64,000 nucleotides of DNA, from positions 31,098,482 to 31,162,481 of the forward strand of contig NC_064539.1 in NCBI RefSeq assembly GCF_023856365.1, given 5' to 3'. Below, piece after piece: positions 49,900 to 61,021 of this stretch. Source of the stretch: Brienomyrus brachyistius (Eukaryota; Chordata; Actinopteri; Osteoglossiformes; Mormyridae). The position numbers were made by a program, and so were the translations under genes. A model generated the notes under the pieces. The model ran no database searches, was not told the origin of the DNA, and saw nothing but the letters and a program-made list of their open reading frames with translations. Each line of letters begins with the position of its first letter. The first letter of the stretch is position 1.

Positions 49900-50279
49900 A
49901 CTGAGTCTTTGACATATAGGAGTTATACTACATTTCAGAAGAACAACATTGGAATCTTGTCTTTGCATTACAGTTAGGATATTAGCATTAAGGCATTAAG
50001 GACTAGGGTTGATCTCCATGCATGAGGGTTACGGTTTTTGTATTAGACAATTTAAAAAAAATTATTTGCTTTTACCCAGGTTTGTGTATATTTTTACCCC
50101 ACACATTCCCAATATACAACCGACTCAAGGATTCAACCCCATGACCATCTGCTACTCCCTGCTTAAATTGCTTTCCCAGAATTCCTAGTTATCTGCTTAA
50201 GGGTGCCCTGTCTGAATGTTCCCACATTAGACAGTCTAATTGGCTAATCTGCTTCTTTTCAAATGGAGGAGCCATGACT
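49899..50279. other. Low-copy DNA; weak minus-strand SINE-like trace
   Basis: On the minus strand 'ggggttgaatcctt' near 50135 resembles a tRNA B box inside a SINE-like context, but no clear A box is visible. No gene is seen. Confidence 0.3.
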
Positions 50280-50575
50280 CCACTGACACAATCATCGGAT
50301 GACTGATTTGCATAAACACGCCCCGTGGAGAGTCATTTACATGCATATGGCGCTAGAATGGTAATTCACACATGCCCATCGATTGACGATGATTTGCATA
50401 TACCCGCCCCATTAACAGTCATTTACATGCATATGGCGCTAGAATGGTAATTCACACATACCCATCCATTAATAGTGATTTACATATACCCGCCCTATTA
50501 TGAATAATTTACATACCCCCTCCTTGAACAGTGATTTACATACAGTACGTCCACCCTGTGAAGAATGATTTATAT
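50280..50575. repeat. Degenerate ~30-bp / 86-bp repeat with octamer-like motifs
   Basis: A 43-bp stretch starting 'agtcatttacatgcatatgg' is identical at 50331 and 50417, 86 bp apart. Around it are diverged ~30-bp units with 'gatttgcata', 'gatttacata' and 'acccgcccc'. ATTTGCAT matches the POU octamer at two places (near 50308 and 50391). Confidence 0.8.
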
Positions 50576-50937
50576 ATACGTAATCTTTGACTGGTGAATT
50601 TTGCACACTGTTCCACGAGGAGTGGTCCACATGTGCCTATCCTGTTAACTTGCATACTGCTGCTCCTAAGACAAGTGATCTGTACACACATTGCAAAGGA
50701 ACATGAAACGTAAAACAGAAGAAGGAGCAAAACTACAGAATGTTCAATTTCACGTTGTGTTAATGGAATTATCATTCATTTTTTAGTTTTAATAACTGCA
50801 GTTAATTTTTGCCACAGATCATCTGCACTGATTAGCTGTGTTTCATTTTGCCTTTTGGAAGTCGATCTCCTTCACGTAACACTGCACCTCACTTCTCCTT
50901 TGTCATTCTGCTCTTCGTTGCGTATCCACGCAGTCCT
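50576..50937. other. Low-copy DNA, nothing recognised
   Basis: No gene or repeat recognised. Confidence 0.45.
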
Positions 50938-51165
50938 CGGGAGCAGTGACGGCGGGAGCAGTGACGGAGGGAGCAGTGACGGTGGGAGCAGTGACGGAGG
51001 GAGCAGTGACGGCGGGAGCAGTGACGGAGGGAGCAGTGACGGAGGGAGCAGTGACGGCGGGAGCAGTGACGGAGGGAGCAGTGACGGAGGGAACAGTGAT
51101 GGTGAGAGCAGTGACGGCGGGAGCAGTGATGGAGGGAGCAGTGATGGCGGGAGCAGTGACGGCGG
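50938..51165. repeat. 15-bp minisatellite, about 15 copies
   Basis: The unit is 'gggagcagtgacggc', varying at the last base and at C/T in 'gacgg'. The 126-codon plus frame reads Ser-Ser-Asp-Gly-Gly repeats purely because the unit is 15 bp. There is no signal peptide or flanking domain to support a gene. Confidence 0.95.
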
Positions 51166-51601
51166 TCAGAGAGTCAGTCACGGAGGCGTTTCTCACACAC
51201 CAGGGGTCACGCCTGAGACACAGGTCACATTATAAAATGATTACAGTAGCGAAGTTACAAGAGGAGAGAGACTGAAACACCCTGAAGAGTAAGGAGCAGA
51301 GCAGAGGAGGCCTCTGTCAGAGAGAGGAGGTGCAAGGAGCTGCTGCGACAAATGCTGTCTCCATGGTGCCTCTACACTGGCTCACTGTCTTTCCCTTACA
51401 GTGCATCTGTGAGTTTCATCCCATTATCGGAATTCAGTTTGGGACCTTGAAGGGCGGAGTGCAAAACCAGATTCGCCAACGGTACAGACAGTCTGTCTGA
51501 ACACGGAGTCATGCTATTTCAAGGCTAGAACAATGAATGAGTGGGACCGCAAAACAGCACAAATGAGTCTGGACAGGGAAGGCTGGGAAACATGATCTGA
51601 G
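51166..51601. other. Low-copy DNA, nothing recognised
   Basis: No gene or repeat recognised. Confidence 0.45.
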
Positions 51602-51787
51602 TTAAACAAAGGGGAAGAAGGGCACAGAGTGCAAACGGAACTGGGGGAGCTGTCCGACCCCCAGGAAGAAGGTGGCTTTGCGATCGCTGCTGGCGTAGAG
51701 TGTATGCAAATCGGCAGTGCGCCTCTTAATCAGCTCGGTCTTCTGAGACCGGGTAGCTCGCTGTAGGCGTCCAGCAGTAATCTGCAT
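51602..51787 (-). CDS. Short unrecognised ORF with coding-like composition (61 aa)
   Basis: The minus-strand frame starts with ATG and stops at TAA. It is outside any tandem repeat, has high GC at third codon positions and a mixed charged/hydrophobic composition, beginning 'MQITAGRLQRATRSQKTELI'. I recognise no family, signal peptide or membrane segment. It could be a small gene, an exon, a fragment of a processed pseudogene or chance. No clear splice pair flanks it. Confidence 0.15.
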   Translation of the reverse strand: MQITAGRLQRATRSQKTELIKRRTADLHTLYASSDRKATFFLGVGQLPQFRLHSVPFFPFV

Positions 51788-52449
51788 TTTTCAATAAGTC
51801 GCAAAAGAGTCACACAACTCCCCTGTCTTCTTTCTGCAGGTTTCCCAATATAGCAGACTTATCCCAGACTGGGTGGGATAGCGGCATCTGTGTCTGTTAA
51901 ACACAACAGGCATTCAGAAAAGGCTGCTTTGAAACTCTGTACATGCAAATCATTCATTTATCTGTATGAAGTAAAGCTTCTTTTGCTTATTTAGTCACAC
52001 TGCAGTGCTGGAAGCAGACATGGAGAGCTCTGTCCCAGGCTGACCTCATTCTCTAACGCACCCAGACTGAACAGCAGCACAGGTTGGCTCTGTGGCATCC
52101 TGAACACACTGGTTTACCACCTTTCCTACTTGCCTTCCCAACTTCAGCAGCTTTTGGGGAGTGGGGCAGCTGCATGGAGGAGAATGATGCTGGCAGCTAT
52201 GCCTAGTGACAGGTGACGCTGTCCCCGCCTCCCACGTTAGCAAGGCAAACAACCCTTGTTACCATGGTGACTGTCGTTTACAGCCACTAACCTTTCTGTT
52301 ACTGCACCACTGCATTCTGAAAATAAGACAGATATAAACACAGTAGAGACTGCAAAGACAAGCAAAGCAACGAAAACAGAAGAAAATAATTCTGATTTAC
52401 ACAATTTTCTTAGGATTTGCTCTTTTCAAAACAAGAAAATTAGTGCAAG
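51788..52449. other. Low-copy DNA, nothing recognised
   Basis: A good plus-strand acceptor-like string 'gtcttctttctgcag' ends near 51840, but the sequence after it has no supported reading frame. Confidence 0.4.
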
Positions 52450-52650
52450 GTCCATTACTAATGAAAGGTCCATTACTAATGAATGGTCCATTACCTATAG
52501 ACTCAATAATGAAAGTCAGTACTGGAAAATTCTGTGCCAAAAGAGCCATTACTGACAAATTAAATACTGTACAGTCAGTACTGGAAATTTCGGTAGGAAA
52601 AGGGTACTACTGACAGACATATTACTGAAGGGTCAGTCCTAGAAAATCCT
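52450..52650. repeat. Diverged short tandem repeats
   Basis: 'ggtccattactaatga' is repeated about three times at 52450-52495. Then a ~57-bp unit starting 'cagtactggaaaattc' recurs at about 52517, 52574 and 52631 with decay. Confidence 0.7.
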
Positions 52651-53092
52651 GTAATGATTCACCATTATTGTCAGCCATACAAGTTCTCAGTCGAGAGAAC
52701 ATCCTTAAAATAACAGAATCTGATATTTCTGAGCACAGAGAGCCGAGAAATGTTATCATGTTAACAAAGATCCCTGGTTCATGCATTTGAGAATATGATT
52801 CTTTTTGGTATCCAGGTATTGTGTGATTCAGCCTGTTGATGGTGTTCCAGAGCAGCTGAGACTCATGGCTTGATGGGATGAGGAAGATCAGGAAGCTGCT
52901 GCACTTTCAGCGAGGCGACTGGTAAACGTATCAAAGCAGGTTCAGAGTGAAAAAGCACAGGCAGCACCCTGCAGTACCGTCCCTCAACGCTCTAATTTTA
53001 GGGCCTGATCTAAGTATAAAAAAGTATAAAACAGATTTATATCAGAAAAACATGTCTTAGCAGTGGGAGATCAGGTTCTCATGTGGTACAGG
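52651..53092. other. Low-copy DNA, nothing recognised
   Basis: No gene or repeat recognised before the 26-bp array. Confidence 0.45.
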
Positions 53093-55457
53093 GCCCCATT
53101 CTCCTGGGTCAGGTACAGCTCCCCACTCTAAGGCAGGTACGGTGCCCCAATCTCCTGAGGCAGGTACGGGCCCCGCTCTCCTGAGGCAGGTACAGGGCCC
53201 CGCTCTCCTGAGACAGGTACGGGCCCCGCTCTCCTGAGGCAGGTACAGGGCCCCGCTCTCCTGAGACTGGTACGGGCCCCGCTCTCCTGAGGCAGGTACA
53301 GGGCCCCGCTCTCCTGAGACAGGTACGGGCCCCGCTCTCCTGAGGCAGGTACAGGGCCCCGCTCTCCTGAGGCAGGTACAGGGCCCCGCTCTCCTGAGAC
53401 AGGTACGGGCCCCGCTCTCCTGAGACAGGTACGGGCCCCGCTCTCCTGAGGCAGGTACAGGGCCCCGCTCTCCTGAGACAGGTACAGGGCCCCGCTCTCC
53501 TGAGGCAGGTACAGGGCCCCGCTCTCCTGAGACAGGTACGGGCCCCGATCTCCTGAGGCAGGTACAGGGCCCCGCTCTCCTGAGGCAGGTACGGGCCCCG
53601 CTCTCCTGAGACAGGTACAGGGCCCCGCTCTCCTGAGGCAGGTACAGGGCCCCGCTCTCCTGAGGCAGGTACGGGCCCCGCTCTCCTGAGACAGGTATAG
53701 GCCCGCTCTCCTGAGGCAGGTACGGGCCCCGCTCTCCTGAGACAGGTACGGGCCCCGCTCTTCTGAGACAGGTATAGGCCCGCTCTCCTGAGGCAGGTAC
53801 GGGCCCCGCTCTCCTGAGACAGGTACGGGCCCCGCTCTCCTGAGGCAGGTACGGGTCCCGCTCTCCTGAGGCAGGTACGGGCCCCGCTCTCCTGAGACAG
53901 GTACGGGCCCCGCTCTCCTGAGGCAGGTACGGGCCCCGCTCTCCTGAGGCAGGTACAGGGCCCCGCTCTCCTGAGACAGGTACGGGCCCCGCTCTCCTGA
54001 GGCAGGTACGGGCCCCGCTCTCCTGAGACAGGTACGGGCCCCGCTCTCCTGAGGCAGGTACGGGCCCCGCTCTCCTGAGGCAGGTACGGGCCCCGCTCTC
54101 CTGAGGCAGGTACGGGCCCCGCTCTCCTGAGACAGGTACGGGTCCCGCTCTCCTGAGGCAGGTACGGGCCCCGCTCTCCTGAGACAGGTACGGGCCCCGC
54201 TCTCCTGAGACAGGTACGGGCCCCGCTCTCCTGAGACAGGTACGGGCCCCGCTCTCCTGAGGCAGGTACAGGGCCCCGCTCTCCTGAGACAGGTACAGGG
54301 CCCCGCTCTCCTGAGGCAGGTACAGGGCCCCGCTCTCCTGAGACAGGTACGGGCCCCGCTCTCCTGAGGCAGGTACAGGGCCCCGCTCTCCTGAGGCAGG
54401 TACGGGCCCCGCTCTCCTGAGACAGGTACAGGGCCCCGCTCTCCTGAGGCAGGTACAGGGCCCCGCTCTCCTGAGGCAGGTACGGGCCCCGCTCTCCTGA
54501 GACAGGTATAGGCCCGCTCTCCTGAGGCAGGTACGGGCCCCGCTCTCCTGAGACAGGTACGGGCCCCGCTCTTCTGAGACAGGTATAGGCCCGCTCTCCT
54601 GAGGCAGGTACGGGCCCCGCTCTCCTGAGGCAGGTACGGGCCCCGCTCTCCTGAGACAGGTACGGGCCCCGCTCTCCTGAGGCAGGTACGGGTCCCGCTC
54701 TCCTGAGGCAGGTACGGGCCCCGCTCTCCTGAGACAGGTACGGGCCCCGCTCTCCTGAGGCAGGTACAGGGCCCCGCTCTCCTGAGACAGGTACGGGCCC
54801 CGCTCTCCTGAGGCAGGTACGGGCCCCGCTCTCCTGAGACAGGTACGGGCCCCGCTCTCCTGAGGCAGGTACGGGCCCCGCTCTCCTGAGGCAGGTACGG
54901 GCCCCGCTCTCCTGAGACAGGTACGGGCCCCGCTCTCCTGAGACAGGTACGGGCCCCGCTCTCCTGAGGCAGGTACAGGGCCCCGCTCTCCTGAGACTGG
55001 TACGGGCCCCGCTCTCCTGAGGCAGGTACGGGCCCGCTCTCCTGAGGCAGGTACGGGCCCCGCTCTCCTGAGGCAGGTACGGACCCCGCTCTCCTGAGGC
55101 AGGTACGGGCCCCGCTCTCCTGAGACAGGTACGGGCCCCGCTCTCCTGAGACAGGTACGGGCCCCGCTCTCCTGAGGCAGGTACGGGCCCCGCTCTCCTG
55201 AGACAGGTACGAGGCCCGCTCTCCTGAGACAGGTACGGGCCCCGCTCTCCTGAGGCAGGTACAGGGCCCCGCTCTCCTGAGGCAGGTACGGGCCCCGCTC
55301 TCCTGAGGCAGGTACGGGCCCCGCTCTCCTGAGACAGGTACGGGCCCCGTTCTCCTGAGACAGATACGGGTCCCGCTCTCCTGAGACAGGTACGGGCCCC
55401 GCTCTCCTGAGACAGGTACGAGCCCCTCTCTCCTGAGACAGGTACGGGGTCCCGCTC
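53093..55457. repeat. 26-bp minisatellite, about 90 copies, with an 811-bp higher-order unit
   Basis: The unit is 'tctcctgagacaggtacggg' plus 'ccccgc', with ggcagg and acaggg variants (25-27 bp). It is CpG-bearing and contains GGGCCC in most copies. The rare variant 'gctcttctgagacaggtata' recurs 811 bp apart, as does the 'gacaggtata' at 53690 and 54501. Two overlapping minus-strand frames of 830 and 826 codons exist because no phase of the unit contains a stop on that strand. They are not proteins. Confidence 0.97.
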
Positions 55458-56109
55458 TTTTTCATGGTCACAGTGGGCTGTATGAGCTGAAAATGAAAGA
55501 GAATGAACGGATACCAGATAGTTTCCCACTTTGCCAATGTCAAGCCCAATATTAGGGTCTGTGTGTTTGTACAATGACACAGGGGACACTGTCCAAGCTG
55601 CCTTTCAGTGTGTAAGTGGTGTGTGGCTTGGCAGAGTAGTTACATTTCCCTTTGTTGTCTCGAGTGCGGTGGGGGGGTGGGGGTGGGGGTTATAGAGTGG
55701 CAAAGATCTCCAGAATGCTTTTTCCTGGCTGAATGATCCCCATATAACAGACAGCAGGAGATTTGCCACACAGAACTGGGATTGACAGTATCGATATTGG
55801 TATCAGCTGTACATGCTAAGATAAGGGAACTCTTTGAATTTGTTTGAATTAATTAGCTGGAGTCGTCAATGCTGGCCTGCGTTCTGGAGAAAGAAGCTCA
55901 GGGTTACGGAAAAGAGATTAATACAATCAATTAGGCCCCCAGGTGAGGATGGCACTGCTGTAGCTGCTACTAAACTCTACAATGGGCAGGTTTTTATAGC
56001 CAGCTTAAGTTTAAATCTTTTCCCTTAATTGTAAGATCAATTAAGGGAAGAAAAATTAAAGTAGTGGCTTCCATAAATATGCACATTTAAACAGAGATTC
56101 TTTAAAAAA
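55458..56109. other. Low-copy DNA with a short G-rich run
   Basis: A G-rich run at 55669-55690. No gene is recognised. Confidence 0.45.
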
Positions 56110-56410
56110 AACACCACCTTTATAGGACAGTAAGGAACTGTAGCTGGTTAAAGGTAATAAAAACAACAGCATTAAGAACAGTATTAGTGGCGGTTAAATG
56201 AAACTACACCTTTAAATAAAGTTAAATTATGGCCATTTAAAGGTAACAAAAACAACACGTTTAAATGTGACTGAGCGATTAATATGGTCATATTAAAGGT
56301 AAGAACAATGGTACCTTTAAAGGACAGCAAGCAATTATTCCGGGTCAAAGGTAAAAATAATGATCCCTTTAAAAGACAGTAAGTGATTATACCAGATTAA
56401 AGGTAAAAGC

Positions 56411-57061
56411 ATCTGTCCATTTTCTGTAACCACCTCGTGGGTCACTCACCGTTTACTCATACACAGTCACTCACCATTCACTCACACACCAGTCACTCAC
56501 CATTCACTCACATACCAGTCACTCACCATTCACTCACATACCAGTCACTCACCATTCAATCACACACCAGTCACTCCTCATTCACTCACACACCAGTCAC
56601 TCACCATTCACTCATACCTCATTCACATATCAGTCACTCACCATTCACTCATACACCAGATACTCATCATTCACTCACACACCAGTCACTCCTCATTCAC
56701 TCACACACCAGTCACTCACCATTCACTCATTCACCATATACTCATCATTCACTCATACATCATTCACTCACACACCAGTCACTCACTCACACACTATTAA
56801 CCCCTCATTCACTCATACACCATTCACTCACCATTCACTCATACACCATTCACTCACACACCATTCACTCACACACCATTCACTCACACACACAATTTGG
56901 TAACTCCAATTTGCCTCAGCATATTTTTGGACAGTGGGGGAAAGCAGAGTACCCAGAGGAATCCCCAAAACATCATGCAAACTGCATACACATGGAACCC
57001 TGGCAGAGACTTGAACCCAGGTGCCAGTGGTATGAGACAGTGCTAAACACTGCACCACCCC
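56411..57061 (-). mobile_element. tRNA-derived SINE inserted in the array, internally expanded
   Basis: The minus-strand head is 'ggtggtgcagtgtttagcac' (A box) with a B-box-like 'gggttcaagtc' downstream. The minus-strand tail 'cagaaaatggacag' lies at the left edge. The body matches the copies at 60247 and 60640. In place of the single 'cacaccattcactcac' segment of those copies there is a tandem expansion at about 56450-56890. A possible short target duplication is 'aaagcat' (left) versus 'aaagata' (right). Confidence 0.75.
56450..56890. repeat. Minisatellite inside the SINE ('cattcactcacacaccagtc')
   Basis: About 20 copies of a ~20-25-bp motif, 'ccattcactcacacaccagt' with variants. They lie exactly where unexpanded SINE copies have one 'accattcactcacacatgc' segment. 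The 210-codon plus frame over it is an artefact. Confidence 0.9.
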
Positions 57062-57601
57062 AAAGATAAGAAGAATGGTACCTTTAAAGGACAGTAAGTA
57101 ATTATATCTGATTAATGGTACCTTTAAAGGACAGTCAGAGATTATGTTGGGTCAACAGTAAGAACAATGGTATCATTAAAGAACAGTAAGCGATTATGCC
57201 ATATTAAAAATAAGAACAATTATATCTTTAAAGGACAGTAAGTAATTATACCAGATTAAAGGTAAGAACAATGGTATCATTAAAGGACAATAAGCGATTA
57301 TTCCGGGTCAAAGGTAAGAATAATGATACTTTTAAAGGACAATAAGCGATTCTGCCGGGTCAAAGGCAAAAACGAAGTTACCTTTAAAGGACAGTAAGAG
57401 ATTTTGTTGGGTTAAAGGTAAGAACAATGGAACCTTTAAAGGACAGTAGGCAATTATGGCCAGGTTTTATATGCACAGCCTGAACTGCATTTCATACACA
57501 TTTTTAATAGGTTTAATATGTTCTCTGTTGATTATGACTTTAACGCCAAGGAGAGCTGATATGGTACCAACAGCCTGCATCCTTTTAAACCAGGGGTCTC
57601 A

Positions 57602-57878
57602 GGCCCCTTTTCCACTCCACTGGTGCCAGTGCTGGCACTGGGGCTGGTGCTTGGCCGGTGCTGAAGTTGGGAACCAGCAAGAGCCGGCCTGCATTTCCAC
57701 AGACTTAAGAGCCCAGTGGGAACTGGGTGACAACACTGCCCACCTCTCATGATGACACAGGTGCTTCATCCAGACCAGCTAAGGTTTGGTGCCGGTTGGG
57801 AGCCGATATTGCGGCACCGGTGTCATTTTTTTTCCTGTGGAAAAACGGCACTGACATCTTTGCCGTGGAAAAGGGGTA
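57602..57878. mobile_element. MITE with 'ccccttttccac' terminal inverted repeats
   Basis: Left terminus 'ccccttttccac' (57604-57615) is the reverse complement of 'gtggaaaagggg' (57865-57876). The interior is rich in 'ggtgcc', 'ggcact' and 'ccggt' motifs. No coding sequence, and no clear target-site duplication found. Confidence 0.65.
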
Positions 57879-58142
57879 TTAGACTACTGGCCCACGGGCC
57901 ACATCTGGCCTGTGAAACACTTTCACTTTCAGGCCTGTGACATGTTTTTAGTTTATACTATTTAATATGACCCTCATATCAATATTTATTTTGTATTATG
58001 TATTAAATGGTTACTGGGTTCATGGTAAAATTCCCGATAGTTTGTATTACCATTTCAAACTTCAATTATTGTTAAAACAGTAGTTGATTATGGTGCTTTG
58101 AAAGACTTGTCCAGCATCTACCAAAGGTACTGTAGCACAGTC

Positions 58143-58563
58143 TCCCAGACGCAGGCATGCAGGCAGGCACACACGCAGGCACGCAGGCAGGCACACACGC
58201 AGACAGGCACACAGGCAGGCACGCAGGCAGGCACACACGCAGGCACACACGCAGGCACGCAGGCAGGCACACACGCAGGCATGCAGGCAGGCAGTCACAC
58301 ACGCAGGCACGCAGGCAGACACACACGCAGGCAGGCATGCAGGCAGGCATGCAGGCAGGCACACACGCAGGCAGGCATGAAGGCAGGCACACACGCATGC
58401 AGGCACACACGCAGGCACGCAGGCACGCAGGCAGGCACACACGCAGGCACGCACGCAGGCAGGCACACACGCAGGCACGCAGGCAGGCACACACGCAGGC
58501 ACGCAGACAGGCACACACGCATGCAGGCAGGCACGCAGGTAGGCACACAAGCAGGCACGCAGG
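58143..58563. repeat. GCAGGCAGGCACACAC-type short tandem array
   Basis: Irregular combinations of 'gcaggcaggcacacac', 'gcaggcac' and 'gcaggcat' blocks, about 420 bp. Apparent Cys/Ala- or His/Arg/Ala-rich frames on both strands are artefacts. Confidence 0.95.
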
Positions 58564-59889
58564 CCTTTAATCTTCATGACCACCATGTACTACTTTATAG
58601 CGAACAATTAGCTCAGTGCATTATGTTAGAACTTCAGAATAAGGAGAAATGTCAAGTTTGTCTGTCTACTTTGCTAATAATTTGTCAGTAACATAAGCCG
58701 AAGATTACAGCGTTACCTGCTCATAAAAACACTGCACATTGTCAGTAGTGTGGTGGATTCAGCACTTTCTTTGCCTCAGCTAGTCAAATGCCCATTTGCT
58801 AAGAATTAATTCTGCATATGTTTGTAATTATATATCCGTGAAACACAACAATTTAGACTAGTTTCCTTCTTCTGTATAGATTTTCCAGTGTAAGTATGAT
58901 GTAACAGCATTATTTGTATTTGTCCAAAGTTCAGTGAATAGTCGAACATATTGTTGTCATATGTTTACATGGGCATTTTAATAATACTGATAACTGTAAT
59001 AATTTTGGCCCCTATAGTCCTGAAATTAAATTTTCATACCATTTCATCTCAGCTCTGTACTAATGTAATCTTCCTTTAATTGAGCAGAGGCCTGTTCTTT
59101 ATAGACAAATGAAAAATTTCAAGTTGAAAAAGATGGAATTTCTTTTGTCCCTTGTGGGGGGGGACACCACATAGCCAATGGCCTGGGTAATATGACATTG
59201 AGACTCCTGCTCACATTAACCAGTCAACACCACCAGCTGGTACATCCATCGGGGGGTTAGGAGACCTGAGATATTGTGCAGCTCCACCTGCAGGATATGA
59301 AATGATTAAGGTCCTGCTGTTATAAGAGCTCATTCCTGAAGGAATGAGAAGGTCCTTAGTCACGTCTGTACCTTCTGTAGCTGAATGAAAATGTACATGT
59401 AACAATGTCAGTGGTGTCCCTCAGCCTCACATCATCTAAGCAGCAGCCGCAGGTTTGAGCAGCATGAGTATATCAGCACAGGCTTGTCAGGACTGTTTGT
59501 GTTGTTGGTTCAGCTCACTGTCTGCTTCTGGCCTCTCTGTGTGTCAGTGATGCGCTTCAGCTGGCCTCAGGCACAAGCATCTGTTTGGGAAGCGATGCCA
59601 TCATCCTTCTGCCGGCCTGCTAAGCCGGCTTCCCTGAGACAGCAAGAATCGCCACCTTTATGAGGAAAAGCTTGTTAAGCACTTAGACAGAGTTGTCCCA
59701 CCGCTGGCTATCTGGAGTGGCCCCATAAGCCCAGATGATCCTCAGGGAGGAGCTCCAACCCTGGACCAAAGCGGTCGGTGCACATGGTTAGTTTTGCCAC
59801 TTGGCTTTTCCAAAAATCTGGTATGTGGGTGATGATGCAATACTCACATGATTTTCACCTCTGTGAAGATGGGAATGGCTTGTTCTCCC
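58564..59889. other. Low-copy DNA, no gene seen
   Basis: No exon or repeat family recognised. A G-run lies at 59156-59163. Confidence 0.45.
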
Positions 59890-60045
59890 CATATCTGTGT
59901 GTGAGTCCTCTCCCCCCTGTCTGTGTGTGAGTCCTCTCTCCCCGTCTGTGTGTGAGTCCTCTCTCCCCCCCGTCTGTGTGTGAGTCCTCTCCCCCCCCCC
60001 GTCTGTGTGTGAGTCCTCTCCCCCCCCATCTGTGTGTGAGTCCTA
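59890..60045. repeat. ~27-30-bp minisatellite, about 6 copies
   Basis: The unit is 'gtctgtgtgtgagtcctctc' followed by a C-run of variable length, which makes the period uneven. Confidence 0.92.
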
Positions 60046-60215
60046 CGATGAAGTTAAATTCTTTTATTTGGGCTGGGCTCTAAAAGGCTCACAGCATGAA
60101 ATGTAAAGATGGGAATACATGCAGTCCCAAGGATATGATCTGTTCCCTAAGCCTTTGTTTACGTCGAGCTTGTAAGTTTGTCAGAGCAATAATAATACAG
60201 AACACAACAACAACA

Positions 60216-60217
<2 letters not shown>

Positions 60218-60248
<31 letters not shown>
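60218..60248. repeat. (TTA)n microsatellite
   Basis: About 10 units, directly adjoining the SINE tail. Confidence 0.95.
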
Positions 60249-60606
60249 CCATCCATCCATCCATTTTCCAAACCGCTTATCCTATTGGGTCGCGCGGGGT
60301 CCGGAGCCTATCCCGGAAGCAATGGGCACGAGGCTGGGAACAACCCAGGATGGGGGGCCAGCCCATCACAGGGCACACTCACACACCATTCACTCTCACA
60401 TGCATTCCTACGGGCAATTTAGCAAGTCCAATTAGCCTCAGCATGTTTTTGGACAGTGGGGGGAAACCGGAGTACCCGGAGGAAACCCCACGACGACATG
60501 GGGAGAACATGCAAACTCCACACACATGTGACCTAGGCGGAGATTCTAACCTGGGTCCCAGAGGTGTGAGGCAACAGTGCTAACCACTGCACCACCATGC
60601 CGCCCC
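60247..60606 (-). mobile_element. tRNA-derived SINE, full-length copy
   Basis: On the minus strand it starts 'ggggcggcatggtggtgcag' and has the A box 'tggtgcagtggttagcac'. The B-box-like 'gggacccaggttagaatc' follows, somewhat decayed. It ends 'aaaatggatggatggat'. The tail resembles the LINE 3' end at 39604, suggesting that LINE mobilised it. Confidence 0.8.

Positions 60607-60639
<33 letters not shown>
60607..60639. repeat. (TTA)n microsatellite
   Basis: About 11 units between two SINE copies. Confidence 0.95.
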
Positions 60640-60901
60640 CCATCCATCCATTTTCCAAACCGCTTATCCTATTGGGTCGCGGGGGACCGGAGCCTATCCC
60701 GGGAGCAATGGGCACGAGGCAGGGAACAACCCAGGATGGGGGGCCAGCCCATCGCAGGGCACACTCACACACCATTCACTCACACATGCACACCTATGGG
60801 CAATTTAGTGACTCCAATTAGCCTCAGCATGTTTCTGACTCGAACCCGGGTCCCAGAGGTGTGAGGCAACAGTGCTAACCACTGCACCACCATGCCGCCC
60901 C
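60640..60901 (-). mobile_element. tRNA-derived SINE, internally deleted copy
   Basis: Same orientation and ends as the copy at 60247. About 95 bp are missing after 'cagcatgttt' (the segment around 'ggaaaccggagtacccggag'). The B box 'gggttcgagtc' is intact here. Confidence 0.8.
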
Positions 60902-60983
<82 letters not shown>

Positions 60984-60990
60984 ATTATTA

Positions 60991-61021
<31 letters not shown>
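60902..61021. repeat. (TTA)n(TTG)n(TTA)n microsatellite
   Basis: A TTA run changes to a block of about 12 TTG units and back to TTA. A single T/G change spread by slippage. Confidence 0.95.

Larger units (their letters stand above)
56110..57456. repeat. ~56-bp diverged tandem array, split by a SINE
   Basis: Units carry 'aatggtacctttaaaggaca' and 'gtaagcgattat', ending 'gggtcaaaggtaagaac'. About five decayed units lie before 56410 and seven or eight after 57062. The interval 56411-57061 is an inserted SINE. The array is old, since copies differ at many sites. Confidence 0.88.

Noticed and set aside
50855..51235. Ser-Ser-Asp-Gly-Gly repeat ORF, resembling a secreted or phosphoprotein linker
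   Set aside because: A 15-bp minisatellite gives open frames in several phases on both strands. There is no supporting flanking sequence.
53057..55589. Two minus-strand ORFs of 830 and 826 codons, apparently large repetitive proteins
   Set aside because: They lie wholly within a 26-bp array with no stop in any phase on that strand, and they overlap each other in different frames. No domain or signal peptide is present.
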